Assembly: GCA_947372225.1 (NCBI GenBank)
Contig: CANBSV010000087.1
Span: 1 to 11,138 of the forward strand
Length of the DNA: 11,138 nucleotides
Direction: 5' to 3'
From: Burkholderiales bacterium
Lineage (GTDB): Bacteria; Pseudomonadota; Gammaproteobacteria; Burkholderiales; Burkholderiaceae_C
Shown: piece by piece, positions 1-6,459 of the stretch
Layout of the letters: every line of letters begins with the position of its first letter
How positions within the stretch are numbered: the first letter of the stretch is position 1
Made by a program: the position numbers and the translations under genes
Notes under the pieces: model-generated
What the model saw: the letters and a program-made list of their open reading frames with translations, nothing else
Database searches by the model: none
Told to the model about the DNA's origin: nothing

Positions 1-1511
1 AGGTCGTCGGCCGACAGGCCGGCGTCGGCCAGCCGCTCGGCGCGCACCTCGCAGCCGTCCCAGCGCGAGTGCTCGCGCGCCACCGCGTCGAGCGTGGCCA
101 CGCTGAAGCCCAGCGCCTTGCCCACGTCGCGCAGCGCGCTCTTGGGCCGGTAGCTGATGACCACGCCGGTGAGCGCGGCGCGGTCGCGGCCGTACTTGGC
201 GTACAGGTACTGCAGCACCTCTTCGCGGCGCTCGTGCTCGAAGTCGATGTCGATGTCGGGCGGCTCGTTGCGCTCGCGGCTGATGAAGCGCTCGAACAGC
301 ACGCTCATGCGCGCCGGATCGACCTCGGTCACGCCGATGCAAAAGCACACCACGCTGTTGGCCGCGCTGCCGCGGCCCTGGCACAGGATGTGGCGCGAGC
401 GCGCGAACGTGACGATGTCGGCCACCGTCAAGAAGTAGTGCTCGTAGCGCAGCTCGCCGATCAGCTCGAGCTCGTGCTCGATCTGCAGCTGCACCGCCGC
501 CGGCACCCCCTGCGGCCAGCGCCGGCCGGCGCCCTCGAATGTGAGCCGGCGCAGGTACGAGCCGGGCGTTTCACCGGCGGGCACCACCTCGTCGGGGTAC
601 TGGTAGCGCAGCTCGTCGAGGCTGAAGCGGCAGCGCGCGGCCACCACCAGCGTCTCAGTCAGCAGCTCGGGCGGGTAGGTCTGCGCCAGGCGCACGCGGG
701 TGCGCAAATGCCGCTCGGCGTTGGGCTGCAGCGCCAGACCGCATTCGGTGAGCGGCCGGCCCACGCGCGTGGCGGTGAGCACGTCTTGCAGCGGCTTGCG
801 CGAGCGCACATGAAAGTGCACATCGCCCGCGGCCACCAGCGTGATGCCGCTGAGCGCACTCGCCTGCCGCAGCCGGTGCAGCCACATTTCGTCGTCGAGC
901 AAGCGCAGCAACTCGACCGCCAGCCAGCAGCGACCGGCAAACTCCATCAGCAGCCAGCGGCACAGGCTCATCAGTTGAGCCTGGGTGGCACTGCGCGGCG
1001 GCGAGGCGATCACGACGCAGTCTTCGAGCTCGCTGGCATGCAGGTCGGACACCAGCAGCCGGTAGGTGCCCTTGGGCGAGGCGCGGCGCAGCCGGGTGAT
1101 GAACTGGCACAGGTTGCCCCAGCCGTTGAGGTTGCACACCAGCACGGTCAGCACGAAGGGCGTGGCAGGTAACGGCACCGCGAATGCGCCCGGTGACGCA
1201 CCCTCGCCAACGCCCTCGCCCCACCCGGCGTGAGCGTCGTCCACCGCCACCTGGAACTGGCTGCCCAGGATCAGCGGCATCGCGTGTTCCTTGGCAGAGA
1301 CATGGGCGCGCACCGCGCCGGCCATGCTGCATTCGTCGCTGAGCGCCAGCGCGGTGTAGCCCAGCTGGCGGGCGCGCTCGACGAGTTCTTCAGGTTGGCT
1401 CGCGCCGCGCAGGAAACTGAAGTTGCTCAGACAGCGCAGCTCGGCGTAGTCGGGAATGACAGGCACGGCGGGAATGACAGACGGCTCAGCCGCCGCAATC
1501 GATGGACGCAT
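1..1511 (-). CDS. dnaE2: Error-prone DNA polymerase DnaE2 (ImuC), N-terminal half, cut by window edge
   Basis: This is a C-family polymerase that performs SOS-induced translesion synthesis with ImuA and ImuB. The reading frame is open from the ATG at 1511 to the left edge, giving 503 residues of a protein that is usually a little over 1,000. The PHP domain starts near residue 21 with CLSNFSFLRGAS (27-38) and LSDECSMAGAVRAH (57-70). GDVHFHVRSRKPLQDVLTA (229-247) is also typical of the family. The polymerase part shows CQGRGSAANSVV (377-388) and PDIDIDF (418-424), whose Asp421 and Asp423 match the first two catalytic aspartates of DnaE. The third lies beyond the window. The start is fixed by the imuB TGA, which is in the same frame only 12 bases upstream. 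No strong Shine-Dalgarno is visible, so translation is probably coupled to imuB. Oddity: the family usually has His before CLSNFSF, and here it is Arg26. Confidence 0.96.
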   Translation of the reverse strand, partial: MRPSIAAAEPSVIPAVPVIPDYAELRCLSNFSFLRGASQPEELVERARQLGYTALALSDECSMAGAVRAHVSAKEHAMPLILGSQFQVAVDDAHAGWGEGVGEGASPGAFAVPLPATPFVLTVLVCNLNGWGNLCQFITRLRRASPKGTYRLLVSDLHASELEDCVVIASPPRSATQAQLMSLCRWLLMEFAGRCWLAVELLRLLDDEMWLHRLRQASALSGITLVAAGDVHFHVRSRKPLQDVLTATRVGRPLTECGLALQPNAERHLRTRVRLAQTYPPELLTETLVVAARCRFSLDELRYQYPDEVVPAGETPGSYLRRLTFEGAGRRWPQGVPAAVQLQIEHELELIGELRYEHYFLTVADIVTFARSRHILCQGRGSAANSVVCFCIGVTEVDPARMSVLFERFISRERNEPPDIDIDFEHERREEVLQYLYAKYGRDRAALTGVVISYRPKSALRDVGKALGFSVATLDAVAREHSRWDGCEVRAERLADAGLSADD

Positions 1512-1523
1512 GGACTGCGGCGC

Positions 1524-2867
1524 TCAGGCGAACCTGCCGTGCAGGAACCACGCGATCTGCTCGTCATCGAGCCGCGTCTGGAACACCCACAGCACACCGG
1601 CGTGCTCGCTGAGCGCCACCCAGTAGTCGCGCGCGACATGGCGGGTGACGCCCTGACCATCGGCCACCGTGCGGTCCCACCAGCCGCCTTCCACGCGGTG
1701 CGGTCCGGCCAGCAGTTGCAGCACGCCCTGGTACAGCGGTCGGTGGTCGCGCAGCGCCAGCCGCAGCGGCTGCGCCAGCACGAAGCCGGGCTGCGGGATG
1801 TCAACGACCTGCGGGGGCGCAGCGCGCGCCACCGGCGCTGATGCCGGCTGCCAGTGGGTCATCCACTCGGCGCGGTGGTCTTCGCACAGCAGCGGGCGCA
1901 GCACGCGCTCGGGGCCCAGCCGCGCAGCGATGCGCTCGAGCACCAGCGCGAGGTTTTCGCCGGTCTGGCGCGCCTCGGGCAGCAGGCTCAGGCTGGGCGG
2001 CGCCAGCGGGCAGACCTCGAGCGCGAGCAGTTGCACATCGCCCACCGCCGCGCTCAGCACGACGTGGGCGAGGTGCTCGGCGAGCAGCCGCGTGAGGTGC
2101 TCGACATCGCGCGTGGGCTGGGCGGTGCGCACCGTGAGTTCGCCGCCCTCGCCGGCGGCCCTGGAGCGCATCGCGTCGTGCCACCAGCGCAGCGTGAAGG
2201 CGGTGACGCCCGCATGGCGCGCGGCCAGCCAGCCGCACATCTGCAGCAGCAGCCGGCGCGCGCCGAACAGCAGCGCCGGGGCCAGCTCGACGCGCGCCAT
2301 CAGCTCGAGCCGCACGGCAAAGCGCTCGGGCAGCTCGACCCAGCGGTGCGCTTCGGGGCGCAGGCCATACGCCTGATCGAGCGTGGCCAGCAGCGCCGCA
2401 TCGAAACACCGGCTCAAGCCGCCGCGCGGCAACGCGCGCACCTGACCGAGCGTGGTGCAGCCCAGCCGCGAGAGCGTGGCGCGGTGTGCGGCCACGGCGC
2501 TGAGGGCGTCGAGCGGCAGCGCATCGAGCACCTCGGCCAGCGGTGCGGCAAAGCCGTTGGAGCGAGCGGCGCGCGCCAGCGCCAGCGCGGCCAGGCTGGT
2601 GGGCGCCCAGCTGAGCTGCGCCACGCCGAGTGCGGCGGCTTCGTCGCGCACGCGCTCGACCAGGCGGCGCTTGCCACCGAACAGCCGCACGCTGGCCTCG
2701 AGCTCCATGGCCACCGCACACGGCGCAGCCACGGTCTCGAGCAGCGCCACCCGCGGCGTGAACTGCAGGCACCACAGCGCGATCCCCTCCAGCGCGTCAG
2801 TGCGCCGCGAGGGATCGGACGGGGGCTCGGGCGTCGGGGCGTCGGGGAGCAGGGCTGCCCACAACAT
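1524..2867 (-). CDS. imuB: ImuB, catalytically inactive Y-family DNA polymerase-like mutasome protein
   Basis: ImuB acts as the hub of the mutasome, bridging DnaE2, ImuA and the beta clamp. This is known for the family, not shown here. I choose the ATG at 2867 (447 aa, starting MLWAALLPD) because ImuB proteins begin with a similar MLWLAL-type strand. A longer frame from 2942 only adds residues that overlap imuA. ELEASVRLFGGKRRLVERV (55-73) is the palm signature in which ImuB lacks the acidic catalytic residues of true Y-family enzymes. The little-finger-like region is around 180-285. The C-terminal hallmark is intact: GGWWD (394-398), VARDYWVAL (411-419), LWVF (426-429) and WFLHGRFA (440-447). 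SLSLLP (292-297) sits about where relatives carry a clamp-binding motif, but the usual Gln is missing. The gene overlaps imuA by 71 bases and ends 12 bases before dnaE2, so all three are co-transcribed. Confidence 0.93.
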   Translation of the reverse strand: MLWAALLPDAPTPEPPSDPSRRTDALEGIALWCLQFTPRVALLETVAAPCAVAMELEASVRLFGGKRRLVERVRDEAAALGVAQLSWAPTSLAALALARAARSNGFAAPLAEVLDALPLDALSAVAAHRATLSRLGCTTLGQVRALPRGGLSRCFDAALLATLDQAYGLRPEAHRWVELPERFAVRLELMARVELAPALLFGARRLLLQMCGWLAARHAGVTAFTLRWWHDAMRSRAAGEGGELTVRTAQPTRDVEHLTRLLAEHLAHVVLSAAVGDVQLLALEVCPLAPPSLSLLPEARQTGENLALVLERIAARLGPERVLRPLLCEDHRAEWMTHWQPASAPVARAAPPQVVDIPQPGFVLAQPLRLALRDHRPLYQGVLQLLAGPHRVEGGWWDRTVADGQGVTRHVARDYWVALSEHAGVLWVFQTRLDDEQIAWFLHGRFA

Positions 2868-3639
2868 GCAAGGTGTCGCGCGCCTGACGCGCGGCGATGA
2901 GGCGGCTGGGATGGCGCAGCCGCGGGGTGAGGATGGATTCAAGCCCGGCCGGCACCGACGCCAGCGTGAGCACGCCTTCGTGGGTCGGACCCTTGCGCTT
3001 GATCAGACGCAGGTGCAGCTCCCAGTCGGCGCCGAAGCGCAGCTCGACGCGCAGCGGCGCGGCCGAGGGCTCGCTCGCGGACGCGGCCGGGCGGCACAGA
3101 AAGACCGGGGCGTCGCATGACTGGGCGCACACCTGCAGGCGGCGGATCTGCTCGGGTCGCGCTTGCGGCAGCCACGACAGCAGCAGCCCGGCGGCGTTGG
3201 CGCGGATGAGCTGCTCGGTGACCCACAGCCGCTCGGCAGGCCGTTCGGCGGGGATCCACACCAGATGGCGCGCGTCAACGCCCAGGTGCTGCAGCCCGGG
3301 CAGGTGCGGCGCGTGCGGCGGTCCGACGACGACCAGCGTCTGGCCGGCGGCCACCACGCGGCGCACCGCCGCGCCCAGCAAGCGCCATTCGGCCACGCTG
3401 GGCTGCGGCTGCAGCAGTTCGGTCAGCGAACCGCAGGGCCAGCCGCCGCCGGGCAGCTCGGCGTCGAGCGCGGCAAACCCGCTGGGCACAACGGCAGTGA
3501 CCGGCGCACCGATCTGGTCGCCGCGCCACAAGGCGGCCTCGATGTCACGCGGCAGCGCGCGGGGTGCGGGTGCGCAAGCGAGTGCGCAAAGGGGCAAAAA
3601 CGCCGGCGCATCGGGCGGCCGGCGGACAGGCAGGGACAT
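2797..3639 (-). CDS. imuA: ImuA, RecA/SulA-like translesion synthesis accessory protein
   Basis: This is the first gene of the SOS mutasome cassette, 280 aa. ImuA proteins are RecA-like proteins needed for DnaE2/ImuB-dependent mutagenesis. Visible family features are IEAALWRGDQ (33-42), SGFAALDAELPGGGWPCGSL (53-72), WRLLGAAVRR (85-94), VVVGPPHAPHLPGLQHLG (103-120), HLVWIPAERPAERLWVTEQ (125-143) and LLLSWLP (152-158). The loop at 62-75 lacks a clean Walker A motif (no GxxxxGK[ST]), which is normal for ImuA. It begins 18 bases after the LexA box. GAGG, nine bases before the ATG, is a possible Shine-Dalgarno. The first ~28 residues are Pro/Ala-rich and less conserved in look, so a later start cannot be excluded. 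The last 71 bases overlap imuB. Confidence 0.92.
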   Translation of the reverse strand: MSLPVRRPPDAPAFLPLCALACAPAPRALPRDIEAALWRGDQIGAPVTAVVPSGFAALDAELPGGGWPCGSLTELLQPQPSVAEWRLLGAAVRRVVAAGQTLVVVGPPHAPHLPGLQHLGVDARHLVWIPAERPAERLWVTEQLIRANAAGLLLSWLPQARPEQIRRLQVCAQSCDAPVFLCRPAASASEPSAAPLRVELRFGADWELHLRLIKRKGPTHEGVLTLASVPAGLESILTPRLRHPSRLIAARQARDTLHVVGSPAPRRPDARAPVRSLAAH

Positions 3640-3657
3640 GGATCAGGGCCTCAAAGA

Positions 3658-3673
3658 CTGTATGTTTGTACAG
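3658..3673 (-). promoter_or_regulatory. LexA (SOS) box controlling imuA-imuB-dnaE2
   Basis: Both half-sites are perfect in CTGTATGTTTGTACAG (plus strand), which fits the CTGT-N8-ACAG LexA operator of beta- and gammaproteobacteria. The symmetry extends by one more pair to ACTGT...ACAGT. It lies 18 bases before the imuA ATG in the 67-base gap after the Mrr-like gene. Its place before the known LexA-regulated imuA-imuB-dnaE2 cassette makes repression by LexA and induction by DNA damage very likely. Confidence 0.93.
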
Positions 3674-3698
3674 TACTTCAAAGCCCATGAAATGTCGA
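3670..3698 (-). promoter_or_regulatory. Candidate sigma-70 promoter of imuA operon overlapping the LexA box
   Basis: On the minus strand TCGACA (3693-3698) matches the -35 consensus at five of six positions. It is followed after exactly 17 bases by TACTGT (3670-3675), a weak -10 matching three of six that overlaps the LexA box. A repressor on the box would block this -10, the usual SOS arrangement. The weak -10 keeps this tentative. Confidence 0.5.
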
Positions 3699-3706
3699 GT
3701 GCGCCG

Positions 3707-4525
3707 TCAGGCCAGCGGTCGTATGCCCTTGCAGGAGCGGCCGCGGGCACACGCCCAGAAACCGCGGCCGGCGTGGCGGCCCTGTTTGGCCACCTTCATG
3801 AGCATCGGGCCGGCGCACACCGGACACGCCGGCGTGGGGGGTGCGCCGTGCGCGGGCGGCTCCACAGCGGGCGCAGCCAGAGCCGCCCACTCGTCGGCCA
3901 GTTCCTCGGGCTGCGGGGCCAGCACCGAAACGGGCTCCCAGTCCGCCGGCATGGCCGCCATGCGCCGCACGGGCGGCGGTGGGGGCGGCCGCGCCACGGG
4001 CGCACCGTCTTCTGACCATTCGGCAGCGAGCAGCGCCTTGAGTCGCGTGCCATCGATCAGCGTCAGGTTGAGCGTGCGGGCCTCGGCCTGCGCAAGCCGG
4101 CTGAAGCGTCCGGTGCTGACCATGAAGCCGCCATGGGCACCGCGCTCCTTGATCACGGCGTAAAAGGCGCTCACCTCGCCGACATCGATGCGGGCCGACT
4201 TCCAGTGCCGGCAACTCACCAGCCAGCTCTGGCGCTCCTTGCGCAGTTCGATGTCGATGAGGCCATCGGCACGCGCGCCGGTCTCCCCGGATTCGACCAA
4301 CTGGTAGCCACGGGCTTCGAAGCCTCGCCCCACGCCGCGAATCACATCGGCCGGTCGCAGCCGGCGCAACGCCCTGAGCGACAGCTCGGACAGGACCGAA
4401 TCCGCCGGTGGCGAGCGGCGCACGACGTGCACCAGCCACCACACCAGAGCGAGCGCGACCAGCCCAACCGCCCCCCACTGCCAAGACGACAGGACCGGTG
4501 GCCAGAATTTGGCGAGATCGCTCAT
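3707..4525 (-). CDS. Membrane-anchored Mrr-like (PD-(D/E)XK) protein with C-terminal zinc ribbon
   Basis: Mrr-family domains are type IV restriction endonuclease domains. This 272-residue protein has a single membrane segment near 15-35 (WGAVGLVALALVWWLVHVV), which places the rest in the cytoplasm. The Mrr-like fold spans about 55-168: ADVIRGVGRGFEARGYQLVE (59-78), GLIDIEL (88-94), WLVSCRHWK (101-109), VSAFYAVIKERGAHGGFMVS (118-137) and LIDGTRLKALL (156-166). A Pro-rich linker (179-187) follows. The C-terminus is a topoisomerase-type zinc ribbon with Cys234, Cys237, Cys259 and Cys265, and FWAC at 256-259. Asp91 is kept, but the usual QxK pair (as in LVQCK) reads Ser104-Cys-Arg106, so nuclease activity is doubtful. 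It starts 5 bases after the diguanylate cyclase stop, so it is the last gene of that operon. It ends 67 bases before imuA. The cellular role is unknown; DNA binding or non-catalytic sensing is possible. Confidence 0.8.
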   Translation of the reverse strand: MSDLAKFWPPVLSSWQWGAVGLVALALVWWLVHVVRRSPPADSVLSELSLRALRRLRPADVIRGVGRGFEARGYQLVESGETGARADGLIDIELRKERQSWLVSCRHWKSARIDVGEVSAFYAVIKERGAHGGFMVSTGRFSRLAQAEARTLNLTLIDGTRLKALLAAEWSEDGAPVARPPPPPPVRRMAAMPADWEPVSVLAPQPEELADEWAALAAPAVEPPAHGAPPTPACPVCAGPMLMKVAKQGRHAGRGFWACARGRSCKGIRPLA

Positions 4526-4530
4526 GGGGG

Positions 4531-6456
4531 TCAGCCGATGAAGGTCCGGTTCTTGCCGGCGCGCTTGGCCTGGTACAGCGCCAGATCGGCCCGCTGCAAG
4601 GCGTCTTCGATGCGCTCACCCAGGCAGTAGGCGGTCACGCCGGCCGAGAAGGTGACAAAGATCTGCTGGTTCTCGTGCATGAACAGCCCGCCGGTGAGCG
4701 AGCGCTGCAGCCGGGTCAGTATCTGCTGGCCCTCGTCGACGGGCGTGTCGGGCAGCAACACGACGAACTCCTCGCCGCCGTAGCGCGCCACCAGGTCGCA
4801 CGGGCGCAGCGTCTTGCTGACGGTGGCGGCCAGCGCCTTCAAGGCCTCGTCGCCCGCACTGTGGCCGAGGTCGTCGTTGAGCCGCTTGAAGTTGTCGATG
4901 TCGAGCAGCCCGATCGACAGACCGGCGGGCTTGTTCTCGTCGGGCACATCACCCTCGGCTCGCTGCAGCCGCGCACATTCGACGTCAAAGGCCTGCAGCA
5001 GGCCGCGGCGGTTGGCGATCTGCGTGAGCTGGTCGGTGGAGACCTCGCTGGACAGGCGGCGCAGCTCGCCTTCGAGTTCGCCCACGCGCTGCGACAAGTC
5101 GGTGGCGCGTGCATGTTCTTGTTCCAGGCTCAGCTGCGTCTGGGCCACCAGGACCTGCACGGTGCGGCTTTCCTCGACCATCTCGCGCACCACGCCGGTC
5201 AGTTCCTCGAGCGTGCCGGCGTTCTCGATGATGTCGGCGTAGCGACCCACGCTCTCATGGAAGCGGCCGGTTTGCGAGCCGAGTTCGCCCAGTTCGCTGA
5301 GCATGCGGTTGATGAGTTGCTTGAGCGCGTCGCGCGCGCCATCGCGCTCGATGCGCAACTCGGCCTGGCGGCTGCGCGTGGTGCGCAGCAACTCGCTGAC
5401 CGATTTGATGCCGCGCGCGGTGAGGCCTTCCTCGACGGTCAGGCGCATCGCGTCGCACTGGCCCTGCGCCCAGCTGTCGTCTTCGGCCAGCTCGGTCAGG
5501 CTGGAAGTGAGCTCGAGGCACAGCCCGCTGATCTGGTCGAACAGGTGTTCACGGTGCTGCAGCACCCAGTCTGCACGTTCGCACAGGACTTCGATTTCCC
5601 GGGCGTGTTCTTCGGTGGCACTGTCCTGACGGAAGCGCTGCGCGGCCTGCGAGATGGAATCGGCCAGCGCGCGGCTGATGCCATCAGCCGATGGCAGCGA
5701 GCGCACCACCGCCTGGCCGAGCACCACCACGGCGCGCTCGGAAACCGGCTGCTGCGGGCTGGGCGCGGCACCGTCCGCGGAGCCGGCCGGGGTGGCTTCG
5801 GCAGATGCGCTCAGTTCACCAAAGGCGCTCACAGCGGCCACAACGGCAGGACTGCCGTCTGGCAAGGCGGCGGTGACGGCGGGGCCGGGCATGGCCGCTT
5901 CGGCGGGTGGCGCGTCGGGCTCGCCGACGGTGTCGGTCTCCCAGTTGGTCACGAGCTGGCGCAGCCGCTGCTGCAGGCGCACGGGGTCACCCCGACTGCC
6001 GCCGAGCACGCGCTGCAAGCTGTCTTTCTTGCGTGCCGTGGTCCATTGCTTGCCGGCGCGCTCGACGCCGCGAACCAGCCGTTCGATCAGGCTGGCCAGC
6101 GCATCGCCACCGGCTTGCGGCTGGCTGATGAGCCGCTCAGCACGGTCCCAATCGCCTTCGAGCAGTGCATTCAGGATGCCGGTGCCGGCGTCACCTTCGA
6201 AGCCACGCGCGACCACGCGCTCGATCGCACGCTGGGCGCGCTCGGGCAGCGCCGCCGGTGGCGCGCCGCCTTGCTCGAGTTGGTAGGCACGGGCGTAGTT
6301 TTCGGGGGTCGGTTCGAGCTTGTCGAGCGCGAGCCGGCGCAAGGCCGCCTTGGCCAGCTGCGCTGGCGGCTCGACACTCATCGACCTGGCATCTGCCGTG
6401 GACACTGGCAAGGCAGACGCCGCGCCTCCCCTCGCTGGAGGTGTCGTGGTGAGCAT
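4531..6456 (-). CDS. Diguanylate cyclase, soluble, GGEEF with inhibitory I-site
   Basis: It makes cyclic-di-GMP from two GTP. The GGDEF domain occupies about 470-641: DQLTQIANRRGL (475-486), LLDIDNFKRLNDDLGHSAGD (517-536, metal-binding Asp519) and the active-site GGEEF (560-564). RPCD (551-554) lies exactly five residues before GGEEF, the RxxD product-inhibition site, so both catalysis and feedback look intact. The N-terminus (about 32-60, with ALRRLALDKLEPTPENYARA) resembles the start of a common proteobacterial GGDEF family. A Pro/Ala-rich linker follows at 180-240, then a long helical, probably coiled-coil region at 265-470. No membrane segment is seen, so it is cytoplasmic. The start at 6456 lies 3 bases after the upstream stop; Met26 (ATG at 6381) is an alternative. 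Neither has a strong Shine-Dalgarno. The input signal is not evident; no known sensor domain is recognisable. Confidence 0.92.
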   Translation of the reverse strand: MLTTTPPARGGAASALPVSTADARSMSVEPPAQLAKAALRRLALDKLEPTPENYARAYQLEQGGAPPAALPERAQRAIERVVARGFEGDAGTGILNALLEGDWDRAERLISQPQAGGDALASLIERLVRGVERAGKQWTTARKKDSLQRVLGGSRGDPVRLQQRLRQLVTNWETDTVGEPDAPPAEAAMPGPAVTAALPDGSPAVVAAVSAFGELSASAEATPAGSADGAAPSPQQPVSERAVVVLGQAVVRSLPSADGISRALADSISQAAQRFRQDSATEEHAREIEVLCERADWVLQHREHLFDQISGLCLELTSSLTELAEDDSWAQGQCDAMRLTVEEGLTARGIKSVSELLRTTRSRQAELRIERDGARDALKQLINRMLSELGELGSQTGRFHESVGRYADIIENAGTLEELTGVVREMVEESRTVQVLVAQTQLSLEQEHARATDLSQRVGELEGELRRLSSEVSTDQLTQIANRRGLLQAFDVECARLQRAEGDVPDENKPAGLSIGLLDIDNFKRLNDDLGHSAGDEALKALAATVSKTLRPCDLVARYGGEEFVVLLPDTPVDEGQQILTRLQRSLTGGLFMHENQQIFVTFSAGVTAYCLGERIEDALQRADLALYQAKRAGKNRTFIG

Positions 6457-6459
6457 GGG

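Noticed and set aside
69..1172. Plus-strand open frame of 367 codons over dnaE2
   Set aside because: It is antisense to an unmistakable DnaE2 frame, and its composition is that of a GC shadow.
1854..2900. Plus-strand open frame of 348 codons over imuB
   Set aside because: It is the reverse-complement shadow of imuB, with no domain and a His/Gln/Arg/Ala-rich composition.
2868..2942. Longer imuB start at 2942
   Set aside because: The 25 extra residues are unlike ImuB N-termini and lie wholly inside imuA. Met at 2867 begins the family-like MLWAALLPD.
3707..4525. Classic restriction-modification or anti-phage defence locus
   Set aside because: There is no methyltransferase, no other defence gene and no mobile element nearby. 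The single Mrr-like protein has a degraded motif and sits in a signalling operon.
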